Of a stretch of DNA of 64,000 nucleotides, positions 8,905 through 16,573 are shown in pieces. The DNA is taken from contig NZ_CP129137.1 of assembly GCF_030406905.1 (NCBI RefSeq), positions 1-64,000 of the forward strand, in the 5' to 3' direction. The notes under the pieces were generated by a model. The model ran no database searches and was not told the DNA's origin. It saw only the letters and a list, made by a program, of their open reading frames with translations. Position 1 is the first letter of the stretch; every line of letters begins with the position of its first letter. The stretch comes from Streptomyces sp. HUAS CB01 (GTDB lineage Bacteria > Actinomycetota > Actinomycetes > Streptomycetales > Streptomycetaceae). The translations under genes were made by a program, and so were the position numbers.

Positions 8905-9531
8905 GTGACCACTCGGAAGTACCACTCCCCGCGCCGCACCGACGCGGCTGCTGCCACGCGCGAGGCCGTCCTGAGCAGCGCGCACACGCTCTTCCTGGCC
9001 CGCGGGTACGCCGGGGTCACCATCGGGGAGATCGCGGAGGCGGCGAAGGTCGCCGTCCCGACCGTGTACAGCAGCGTGGGGAACAAGCCGGGCATCCTGA
9101 CGGCCCTCCTCGAGCCGGCCCTGACCGACCCGGCCATCGCCGACAACCTCGCCGCCGTCGAGGCCAGCGACGACCCGCGTACCGTGATCGAGCTGACCGC
9201 CGAGGGCACCCGGCTCACCCACGAACGCCACTGGGACCTCGTGTACGGGCTCTTCTATCGCAGCCCGCCGGGCGAACCCGCCGTGAAAGCGGTCCTGGAC
9301 AGGGGGGCCGACGACTACGTCCAGGCGCTGACCCGCGTGGCCGACCGCCTCGTGGCTCTCGACGCACTCCGTTCCGACGTCTCCCACGCGGAGGCCGTCG
9401 ACATCCTCTGGTTCCACCTCGGCCCGCACGCCTGGATGACACTCGTCGGCGAACGCGCCTGGCCGTTCGACCGCGCCCAGACCTGGACCGCCCACTCCGC
9501 CTGCTGGGCGCTGCTGAAGGACTACGGCTAA
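8905..9531 (+). CDS. TetR-family transcriptional regulator
   Basis: A 208-aa regulator. The N-terminal helix-turn-helix is typical: REAVLSSAHTLFLARGYAGV, then TIGEIAEAAKVAVPTVYSSVGNK. The helical C-terminal half carries the ligand pocket (WDLVYGLFYRSPPGEPAVKAV). The GTG at 8905 is chosen because AGGAGG lies at 8887-8892; the spacing is a little long and a TTG at 8881 is the alternative. Divergent from the hemerythrin/flavoprotein pair with a dyad between them, so local repression of that pair is the likely role. Confidence 0.9.
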   Translation: MTTRKYHSPRRTDAAAATREAVLSSAHTLFLARGYAGVTIGEIAEAAKVAVPTVYSSVGNKPGILTALLEPALTDPAIADNLAAVEASDDPRTVIELTAEGTRLTHERHWDLVYGLFYRSPPGEPAVKAVLDRGADDYVQALTRVADRLVALDALRSDVSHAEAVDILWFHLGPHAWMTLVGERAWPFDRAQTWTAHSACWALLKDYG

Positions 9532-9666
9532 GGCCGGCCCTCAAGGCCATGAGAGGTACGGCGGCGACCGACTGGAGACCACCTCCACCGCGGCCGGATC
9601 GACCATCGGCGGAACCTAGGGCCGGTCGGGCGGCACCGCCGTTCCGGCCGGCCCGGCAATCGGCCG

Positions 9667-10182
9667 TCAGCGCTTGAGATGGACGGTGAAGTGCCGCTCC
9701 GTCTCACCGGCGGGAACGGTGCGAACGAAGCCCCGGGCGGTGCTGTAGTCACCCGAGCCACCGGTGATGCCGACATCGACATAGGACGGGGCAGGCAGAT
9801 GAAGCAGAGCCTGTGCGGCGAACTGCCCCTCGGGCAGGGAGAAGGTGCCCAGACACTGCAGCGCGGCCGGGTCGACACTGGTGTATGTGCAGATCACACT
9901 GTGATCGCCGACCTTCTTGCCGTCACGGTAGAGGTCTTCGTGGATGACGCGCTGGTCTCCCGGGCTGATTCCGGTTTGCCCCAGATCGAGATCTGCGATC
10001 GACGTCTGCTTGCCGACCAGTTCGAAGACCTGTGTGCGCTTCTCGGCCGCGGGCGTACTGACGGGATTCGCCGTGTCGGCGGAAGCCAACGGGGCGATGG
10101 CGACCCCACAGACGAGTGCCGCGGACATTCCGGCGGCCGCACTCAGATAGCGCACCTTCGCGTTCTTGAGCTTATTCGTCAC
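9667..10182 (-). CDS. Secreted allene-oxide-cyclase-like barrel protein
   Basis: A 171-aa protein with a Sec signal peptide (residues 1-36, cleavage after PLASA before DTAN). The mature part resembles the AOC/dirigent-like eight-stranded barrel of actinobacteria: HEDLYRDGKKVGDHSVICTYT, then LQCLGTFSLPEGQFAAQ, then ITGGSGDYSTARGFV and a final HFTVHLK strand. Cys in VICTYT and LQCLG may form a disulfide. Enzyme activity is not assured; many such proteins have no known reaction. Convergent with tetR; the 135 bp between them are GC-rich without a gene. Confidence 0.75.
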   Translation of the reverse strand: MTNKLKNAKVRYLSAAAGMSAALVCGVAIAPLASADTANPVSTPAAEKRTQVFELVGKQTSIADLDLGQTGISPGDQRVIHEDLYRDGKKVGDHSVICTYTSVDPAALQCLGTFSLPEGQFAAQALLHLPAPSYVDVGITGGSGDYSTARGFVRTVPAGETERHFTVHLKR

Positions 10183-10355
10183 TCTTCTTCTCCGTTTCTT
10201 GGTATGTCGGTTCCGTGGCCAGTAAGGCGGGGAATTTGAATTCGGACATTGACACGCTCATCATCAGCCGAGCCGTGGCCTATGGAGGGTGTCCGTCGCA
10301 GGCGTGGCCCGCTTGACGGGTGGTGCGACGAGCGCCCCTTCCTCGGTGGCGCAGG

Positions 10356-11414
10356 TCAGAATCGGTCGACGTCGAGTACGGCCTGGGCGAATGCCCCAGG
10401 CGCTTCCTGCGGCACGTTGTGGCCGATGCCCTTGAGGGTCCGGTGGTCATAGGGACCCGTGAACTTGTCTCGGTATGCCACACCCTCGCCGGCCGGGGTG
10501 AAGGGGTCGACCTCCCCGTCGAGGGTGATGGTGGGCACCGCGATGTCGGGCGCGGTCGCGAGGCGCGCCTCGAGCTTGTCGTAGCGGGGGTCGCCCTGGG
10601 CCAGACCCAGCCGCCAGCGGTAGTTGTGAATCACGATGGGGACATAGTCGGGGTTGTCGAATGCCTCCGCTGTGCGGACGAAGGTGGCGTCGTCGAACTC
10701 CCATGTCGGGGAGACGTTGCGCCAGATGAGCTTCGTGAAATCGCGCCGGAACTTCTCAAAGCCCTGCACACCGCGTTCGGTCGCGAAGTAGTACTGGTAC
10801 CACCATGCCCACTCGGCCGCCGGGGGCAGCGGAAGCTTGTTGTTCTCCCGGTTGGTGATGAGGTAGCCGGTCACGGACACCAGAGCCTTGCACCGGTGTG
10901 GCCAGAGCGCGGCGATGATGTCGGCGGTCCGCGACCCCCAGTCGAAGCCTCCGAACACGGCCTTCTTGATCCTCAGAGCGTCCATCAGGGCGATGATGTC
11001 GAGGGCAACCACCGACTGCTGCGCGTTGCGGAAGGTGTGGGGTGAGAGAAAGCTCGTGGTGCCGTGTCCGCGCAGGTAGGGAACGATGACTCGGTAGCCC
11101 TGGTCCGCAAGCAAGGGTGCGACGCCAACGTAGCTGTGGATGTCGTACGGCCATCCGTGCAGGAGGATGACGACCGGTCCGTGGGCCGGGCCGGCTTCGG
11201 CATATCCGATGGTCAGTTCGCCGGCCTTGACCTGCTTCACCGCCGGGAAGGTCCCGTCACCGGTACCGGGTGTCAGCAAGGTTGCCGCACTTTCGGCGCC
11301 CTTCCCGGATGGAAAGGCCGCCGCCGGGGGGCGGCCCAGCCCGATCAGTGACGCCGCAGCCGTTCCCGCTACGCCCGTGCCGATGACCTTGCCGAGAGTA
11401 CGTCTATCGATCAT
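10356..11414 (-). CDS. Exported alpha/beta hydrolase, epoxide-hydrolase type
   Basis: A 352-aa protein. The N-terminus MIDRRTLGKVIGTGVAGTAA has a twin arginine and a hydrophobic stretch ending AAA, fitting Tat export. The core is an alpha/beta hydrolase: oxyanion-hole HGWP (ILLHGWPYDIHS), nucleophile-elbow GGFDWGS with Asp in place of Ser as in epoxide hydrolases and haloalkane dehalogenases, acid in LDGEVDPF and catalytic His in GIGHNVPQE. The ATG at 11414 is chosen because it begins the Tat signal. Substrate unknown. The 173 bp to the AOC-like gene contain no recognised element. Confidence 0.85.
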   Translation of the reverse strand: MIDRRTLGKVIGTGVAGTAAASLIGLGRPPAAAFPSGKGAESAATLLTPGTGDGTFPAVKQVKAGELTIGYAEAGPAHGPVVILLHGWPYDIHSYVGVAPLLADQGYRVIVPYLRGHGTTSFLSPHTFRNAQQSVVALDIIALMDALRIKKAVFGGFDWGSRTADIIAALWPHRCKALVSVTGYLITNRENNKLPLPPAAEWAWWYQYYFATERGVQGFEKFRRDFTKLIWRNVSPTWEFDDATFVRTAEAFDNPDYVPIVIHNYRWRLGLAQGDPRYDKLEARLATAPDIAVPTITLDGEVDPFTPAGEGVAYRDKFTGPYDHRTLKGIGHNVPQEAPGAFAQAVLDVDRF

Positions 11415-11795
11415 CTGTGAACCGTTCTGTCCGTATCGGCTGACCGGGCGCTCCGCACCCGACCGAGGGCTCTCTGAGAGCCATCGTGGTGCTCTGACGC
11501 GTTCGCAGCCTCGGTGTCCGTCCGCAGGAATCCTGCGGGTTTCCCGCACCCCGGCTTCGGCACCCGCTCTTCAGCCCAAGCTGCCTCAGGACCCGACGGC
11601 GGCCAGTAGAGACTCCCCCCGTACGGATGACGTCACACTGAGTACACAAGTCGGCCGCCAGCGGGGAATCGAACTGGCCACGGTGGGGAGCCGCGGTGGC
11701 CGCCGGCGGGAAAACCAACCGGCCACTGCCACCGGATCGCTCCACCGATGCCCCGGGGGCACGACGGACGCGCCTCACGCAGTAGCTTTGCTTCC
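11415..11795. other. Divergent intergenic region, no gene recognised
   Basis: This 381-bp stretch separates the leftward exported hydrolase from the rightward two-component operon and must hold both promoters. It contains the palindrome TGACGTCA near 11627-11634 and an AGTACACAAGT stretch just after it. No convincing -10/-35 pair or riboswitch could be picked by eye, and frames crossing it look non-coding. Confidence 0.5.
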
Positions 11796-12470
11796 ATGAA
11801 TGCCGAGGGCGCTGTACAGCGTGTCGAGACCGTGTCACGCATCAGCGTGGTGATCGCTGACGATCACCCCGTCGTCCGAGCGGGCATGCGAGCACTGTTG
11901 TCCCAAGACGAGGCGTTCGAGATCGTCGCCGAAAGCTCCACCGTCCCGGACACCCTGCGAGCCGTGGCCCAGCACCAGCCATCCGTGCTGGTACTGGACC
12001 TCACCATGGCCGACCGAACCAGCCTGCCCTCGATCCCCGACCTGCTCGCGGCGTCACCCGGTACCCGGATCCTGATCCTCACAATGCAGGAGGATCCCGC
12101 GTTCGCCCGCGCGGCCCTGCGGATCGGGGCGGCCGGATATCTGCTGAAGGAAGCGGCGACGGAAGAACTGGTCGGTGCGGCACGCCAGGTCGCGAATGGG
12201 GCCACCTACCTCCAACCTGCGATGGGCGCCCGACTGGCGATCGCGGACGCCGCTGCTCCCGGCGCCGACGCAGATGCCACTTTGACGGCGCGCGAGCTTC
12301 AGGTTCTCTCGCTGCTCGCCCTGGGTCACACCAATCAGGAGATCGCGCGGCGCCTCCACGTCTCCATTCGGACAGTGGAGTCCCACCGCGCCAGGATTCG
12401 GGACAAGCTCGGGACCGAGACACGGGCGGAACTCACCGCCGCTGCTCGCGAGCGAGGGTTGCTGGGATGA
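11796..12470 (+). CDS. NarL/FixJ-family response regulator
   Basis: A 224-aa regulator. The receiver domain (residues ~16-130) shows the acidic pocket ADDHPVVRAG, phospho-acceptor Asp68 in VLVLDLTMADR and the Lys in AGYLLKEAA. A GerE helix-turn-helix ends the protein (LTARELQVLSLLALGHTNQE, then TVESHRARIRDKL). The ATG at 11796 is used; a GTG at 11832 just before SRISVVIADDH gives a more compact receiver and is plausible. Its stop overlaps the kinase start by ATGA, so the two are translationally coupled and form a cognate pair. Confidence 0.92.
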   Translation: MNAEGAVQRVETVSRISVVIADDHPVVRAGMRALLSQDEAFEIVAESSTVPDTLRAVAQHQPSVLVLDLTMADRTSLPSIPDLLAASPGTRILILTMQEDPAFARAALRIGAAGYLLKEAATEELVGAARQVANGATYLQPAMGARLAIADAAAPGADADATLTARELQVLSLLALGHTNQEIARRLHVSIRTVESHRARIRDKLGTETRAELTAAARERGLLG

Positions 12471-13534
12471 ACAACACACCGCGAGCCAACCCCGGCCCGG
12501 TCATGGAGGCCGCCGGAGCCGCTCTGCTCGCCATCGCCTTCGCGCTCGAGGTCCTCCAGCAGCAGCCTCACTGGGTAATGAGGTTCTCGCTCGGCGCAGC
12601 CGTCGTCCTGATCATCGCAGCGGCACTGAGCACTGCCGTCCGGCGGGCATGGCTGGCGGCCCTGAGCGGGCTCGCACTCATACTCGCCGTGGCGCAACTC
12701 GTTCGCATGACCAACGAGCCGCTCCTCAACGGCTTGAACATCGTGCCTCTCCTGCTGATCGGCTCCGCCGCCATGCTGGGCCGCAGTGCGGTATCGCGCC
12801 GCCACCGTCTCGCAAGGGAGCGAGTTCAAGCCCGCAGCGACGGCGAAGAACGAGAACGTCGGCGGTGGGCCCGGGAGTTGCACGACGAGACCCTTCAAGA
12901 ACTGGTCGCCGTCCAGCTCGTTCTCTCCGCCGGCGCCAGCACTGGCCAGTCCAGCGCAATGAAAGAGGCCATCGACCAGGCACAGGGCCTGATCACGAAC
13001 CAGATCACGTCCTTGCGGCATCTGATCGTGGAAATGCGGCCTCTCGCCCTCGACCAGCTCGGCCTCGCGGCGGCTCTTGAGACCCTGTGTCGACGCGCGA
13101 AGGAAACCTTCGGAATCGAAGCGGAACTGCGCGTCGGAGCGGACTGGAACCGACTCGAGGACGAAGCGTCGCCAGACGCCCAGGCCCATATTTACCGCAT
13201 CGTGCAGGAAGCGGTGAACAACACGGTCAAGCACGCCCATGCCAGGCACCTTCTCGTGGAACTGGCCAGCGACGACCGCACGCTCCGCGTGACGATCAGG
13301 GACGACGGCCGGGGAATGGCCGAGAAGCCTTCCCGTCCCGTCAACCGATCCGCGCATCGTACGGTGGTCTCCACAGGCACCGGGCTGTCGGCCATGCGCG
13401 AGCGTGGCCACCTGTTGAACGGACACCTCAGCGTTGGCTCGATCCCCGGCGAGGGGACCTGCGTCACACTTCTGGTTCCCCGTCATACTCCGCGACGCTC
13501 CAGGCACTGGTGGCCCGGTCACCAGGACGCGTGA
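12467..13534 (+). CDS. Sensor histidine kinase, NarX/DesK type
   Basis: A 355-aa membrane kinase. Four hydrophobic segments fill residues ~12-104 with little extracytoplasmic loop, so the signal is probably sensed in or near the membrane. The HisKA_3 dimerisation motif RRWARELHDETLQE places the phospho-His at residue 139. The ATPase lobe has IVQEAVNNTVKHAHA (N box), IRDDGRGM and GTGLSAMRERGHLLNG. It partners the preceding response regulator through a 4-base ATGA overlap. The C-terminal tail RRSRHWWPGHQDA is basic and unusual. The signal is unknown. Confidence 0.92.
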   Translation: MNNTPRANPGPVMEAAGAALLAIAFALEVLQQQPHWVMRFSLGAAVVLIIAAALSTAVRRAWLAALSGLALILAVAQLVRMTNEPLLNGLNIVPLLLIGSAAMLGRSAVSRRHRLARERVQARSDGEERERRRWARELHDETLQELVAVQLVLSAGASTGQSSAMKEAIDQAQGLITNQITSLRHLIVEMRPLALDQLGLAAALETLCRRAKETFGIEAELRVGADWNRLEDEASPDAQAHIYRIVQEAVNNTVKHAHARHLLVELASDDRTLRVTIRDDGRGMAEKPSRPVNRSAHRTVVSTGTGLSAMRERGHLLNGHLSVGSIPGEGTCVTLLVPRHTPRRSRHWWPGHQDA

Positions 13535-13612
13535 CTCAGGAGGGTGCCAGGCGGTCGGCGAGGGGGCTACGTCGTCATGGAAGGTCGTCTCCCAGGGGAG
13601 GGTCTGTACGGT

Positions 13613-15249
13613 GAGCGGCCCTGTCTCACATTCGGTGGTGACGGAGAGTGCTGCTATCCGAGGAGGATGCGGTGGCGGAGCAGGGTGAAGCCTGCTCGTC
13701 CGTGCATCTGACGCGCGATCCGCTTGGTCTTGGTGTTGACGCCCTCGGTGGGGCCGTTGCTGTACGGAAGCGTGAGTGCGGCGTTGACGGCGTCACGGTC
13801 TCGTTCCAGCCCCCGTGTGAAGGCATGCAGATGGGGCAGGTCGGCTGCTCGGACTTGAGCGATCCAGCGTGTGAGCGCGTCGGCATTGTCGACGTGCGGC
13901 GTGAGGAGCGGGGCGAAGTCTTCGATGCCGGTGGCCAGTTGGGTCATTTCGGGGCAGGCGGCGGTGAGCTTGGCCAGGAGCTCGTGTTGCTCGACCTTGA
14001 GGTTGTCGAGCCTGGTCAGCACCATCCGGGCGAGCCTGCGCGGGGAGACGTGGCTGCGGTCGGCGTCCGCACGGCCCTGGTTGATGTACTTGTGCAGGAG
14101 ATTCAGGCAGCCCGTGAAGCCGAGGGCCTTGATCTCCTCGGAGAGGTGCTTCACGGGGACGGAGGGGTCCTCGGCACGGCGTTTACGCAGGTGTTCACGG
14201 TAGGGGTCGACGAGGCTGGCACGGTACTTCGGGACGCGGAGCATGCGCTCGGGCCGATCGGCGCGGGCGTAGCGTTTGACGGTGTTCAGGGCCAGTTGCA
14301 GGCGGCGGGCGCATTCGAGCAGGCCCACGCCCTTCTTGAGCAGGCCGTGGACCTGGTGCCAGCGTTCGAGGGTGGTCTGGGCGCGGGGCCCGTCGTAGAT
14401 CGGCGCGTCCAGCACGGTGGCCCAGCAGGTGCTGTGCGCCTTGACCTCGCTCAGGGCGGCTTCGCACAGGTTCTTCCACACATGCCACCGGTCCGCGACC
14501 TGCACCGCGTCGGGCAGGGCGCGCCGGATCGCCTCGGCGTAGGTCGCGGAGCCGTCACGGCACACGACCTCGACGCCTGGATGTTCGCGCAGCCATACTT
14601 CCAGAGTGTCGGCGGTGCGGTCGGGCAGCACATCGATCCGCTCGTGGGTCTCGGCGTCGATGATCACGGTGGCATAGCGGTGGCGCCGGCGCAGAGCGAA
14701 GTCGTCGACGCCGATCACCCGGGGCACCCGGCCGGTTGGCAGCGGGATCCGCGGCAGGGTGCGCAGGGCCGTGTGACGCGACAGGCTCACCGCGAGTATC
14801 GCCAGCAAACGTGTCCCCGCCCGGCCCGCTAACTCCTTGACCACGGCCTTGACTTGTCTGGTCAGGCGGACGGTTCGCCGCTGATATCGGTCCAGCACTC
14901 CGCACACTTGCTCGCGGAAGGTGTGGCGGCAGCCGCGCGTGGGACACACCAGACGCCGCACCCGCACACGGACCACCACCCGTCGTTCATCGACCGGCAC
15001 GTCGGCCACCATCCTCCAGTGATAGCCGTGCACGCGTTCCGACGGGGCCCCGCACACCGGGCAGGCCGCAGTGTCCCGCGGTGTCCGTGCCCGCACCAGG
15101 ATCCGCTCACCTTCGTCAGCCACATCCTCGATGACCAGCGGCGACAAGCCCGAAAACACCGTCTGGACAAGCTCGTTGAAATCCTTCACGTGAATGTCAA
15201 CGAGCCCTCACGACGCTCCGTCACCACCGAATGTGAGACAGGGCCGCTC
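13613..15249 (-). mobile_element. ISL3-family insertion sequence, apparently complete
   Basis: A 34-bp inverted repeat, starting GAGCGGCCCTGTCTCACATT at 13613 and ending in its exact complement at 15216-15249, encloses one minus-strand transposase gene. No 8-bp target duplication is visible (TGTACGGT on the left, GTTTGACA on the right), so the flanks may have been rearranged after insertion. A scrap of a related ISL3 element lies near 32.3 kb. Confidence 0.85.
13654..15189 (-). CDS. ISL3-family transposase
   Basis: A 511-aa full-length ISL3 transposase. N-terminal zinc-binding region with CPVCGAPSERVHGYH and CPTRGCRHTF, then a helix-turn-helix, then the catalytic core (VIGVDDFALRRRHRYAT, VVCRDGSATYAEA, VQVADRWHVWKNL) and the terminal acidic motif YSNGPTEGVNTKTKRIARQM. 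The reading is open throughout. Its C-terminus RHRILLG lies 8 bp from the left inverted repeat. Confidence 0.95.
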   Translation of the reverse strand: MKDFNELVQTVFSGLSPLVIEDVADEGERILVRARTPRDTAACPVCGAPSERVHGYHWRMVADVPVDERRVVVRVRVRRLVCPTRGCRHTFREQVCGVLDRYQRRTVRLTRQVKAVVKELAGRAGTRLLAILAVSLSRHTALRTLPRIPLPTGRVPRVIGVDDFALRRRHRYATVIIDAETHERIDVLPDRTADTLEVWLREHPGVEVVCRDGSATYAEAIRRALPDAVQVADRWHVWKNLCEAALSEVKAHSTCWATVLDAPIYDGPRAQTTLERWHQVHGLLKKGVGLLECARRLQLALNTVKRYARADRPERMLRVPKYRASLVDPYREHLRKRRAEDPSVPVKHLSEEIKALGFTGCLNLLHKYINQGRADADRSHVSPRRLARMVLTRLDNLKVEQHELLAKLTAACPEMTQLATGIEDFAPLLTPHVDNADALTRWIAQVRAADLPHLHAFTRGLERDRDAVNAALTLPYSNGPTEGVNTKTKRIARQMHGRAGFTLLRHRILLG

Positions 15250-15459
15250 GTTTGACAGACCCGAGCGCCCGCGTTCCGTTTGAATTCTCCCGTGTACCGC
15301 CTGCTGCGGTTGCTCTTGCTTCCCACCTGGCACTACTTCCTCTGGAACCTCACGACCCAGTCTCCAGGTGTCCGCGATCAAGGGGAAGCTTCAGTGGGCC
15401 CTTCCAGCTCTACTGGTCCGGGTGTCGAGCGTCCGCCTGCTCCGTGCGGCCTGATGGGG
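15250..15459. other. Interval between ISL3 and the YwqG-like gene, no assignable gene
   Basis: One plus-strand frame starting at 15280 opens with NSPVYRLLRLLLLPTWHYFLWNLTT in a protein-like way and then degenerates as it crosses the antisense of the next gene. It may be a scrap of a membrane-associated or transposase tail. No family can be named and no promoter is evident. Confidence 0.3.
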
Positions 15460-16542
15460 TCACTGGAAGCTGAGACGGTGTGGGTGGGTGGGGTCGGTCG
15501 GGCAGGTGTGGATGCGCATCTGGCCACGGCCGAGATAGACCCCGACGGGATCGATGACTCCCGGGTCGTCGGCGGCGGCGCGGTCCTCGATGGGCAGCCA
15601 GCTCCGTGAGCTGCCGTCGCACTCCCATTTGTCGACGGTGAGCAGCGGCGGCATCGCCGTCCCGCACTGGGCGCAGTCGACGGGCGCTGGGTCGGTCAGG
15701 TGCCAGGAGGCGTAGCCGCCGACTTTCCAGCCGGGGGCGATGGAGAGATCGCTCATGTAGTCGATCTCGTCCGGTTGCTCAGCGCGGGCGGCGCTCATGG
15801 CCGCTTCGTACTCCTCGTAGGTGGCGTAGCTCGCCGGAGCTGAGGAGTCGTAGGCGTCCTCGCCGTCTTCCTCATCGAGGAGGCCCTCTTCCCACTCGGC
15901 GATCTCGTCCTGGAGGTCCTCACCCAACAGGCCGAGGTACTCGTGCTCCACGACCTGTTCCGGGTGGACGGCGCACGTGTTAGGGACGCATTCCTCACGG
16001 CCGGCGACCGGTGGTTCGGGCTGCGTCGTCAGTACGGTGCCGACATCCTCTGCCGACCGCCACCTGAGGACCACGTCGATCGTGCGGTCCGGGCCGTGCA
16101 CCTCGAAGGGACACCAGAACACTTGGAGCAGGTCGCATCCCTCGGGCCCGACGAGGTCCGGCACGTCCCGCGCGTAGAGCTGGGCAACGGCCAGGAGCGG
16201 CAGCGGGTCGGCATCGCCCAGATCCCGAACGTGGAGACCGGAGGCCATGCCGTCCAGGACCAGCCGCTCCTCCTCGGTGTAGTCCCGTCCTCGCGCCTCC
16301 TCCTGGATGCGCCGCCGCAGGCGCACGTCGGACAGGAGGTGGCCCGTGCCCTTGGGGTGGACCGCGGTGCAGACCGGCCACGGTTCGTCGGCCGGCCACA
16401 GCAGCGGCCCGGCGAGCGAACTCTCATCCGGCTTGGGCGCGCCGGGGCGTGGGTGCAGCCGTGTCGCGGTCCGCCGGTGGGCGGCGAGTGCGGGGAAGAC
16501 CGCCTCGATGTCGACGGGGCGCGGTGGCGTGGTGCGGGTCAT
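15460..16542 (-). CDS. YwqG/DUF1963-like protein, candidate immunity to the adjacent Rhs toxin
   Basis: A 360-aa protein with the feel of the DUF1963 (YwqG) family: GPLLWPADEPWPVC near the start, LPLLAVAQLYARDVPDL, CDLLQVFWCPFEVHG, WKVGGYASWHLTDPAPVDC and CGTAMPPLLTVDKWECD. A very acidic insert (EIAEWEEGLLDEEDGED) lies in the middle. It starts 31 bp after the Rhs gene ends, on the same strand. Genes placed directly after a polymorphic toxin often encode its immunity protein, and YwqG relatives occur in toxin operons of Bacillus. The role is inferred from position only; acidic character fits a nuclease inhibitor. Confidence 0.65.
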   Translation of the reverse strand: MTRTTPPRPVDIEAVFPALAAHRRTATRLHPRPGAPKPDESSLAGPLLWPADEPWPVCTAVHPKGTGHLLSDVRLRRRIQEEARGRDYTEEERLVLDGMASGLHVRDLGDADPLPLLAVAQLYARDVPDLVGPEGCDLLQVFWCPFEVHGPDRTIDVVLRWRSAEDVGTVLTTQPEPPVAGREECVPNTCAVHPEQVVEHEYLGLLGEDLQDEIAEWEEGLLDEEDGEDAYDSSAPASYATYEEYEAAMSAARAEQPDEIDYMSDLSIAPGWKVGGYASWHLTDPAPVDCAQCGTAMPPLLTVDKWECDGSSRSWLPIEDRAAADDPGVIDPVGVYLGRGQMRIHTCPTDPTHPHRLSFQ

Positions 16543-16573
16543 GCGAGTCCTCCAAGGCTGTTCGGCGTCGATG

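Noticed and set aside
9532..9666. Terminator between tetR and the AOC-like gene
   Set aside because: Several GGCC/CCGG stretches could pair but none forms a clean long stem; too ambiguous to list.
13648..14832. A 394-aa plus-strand frame across the ISL3 element
   Set aside because: Antisense of an intact ISL3 transposase with complete motifs; no family features.
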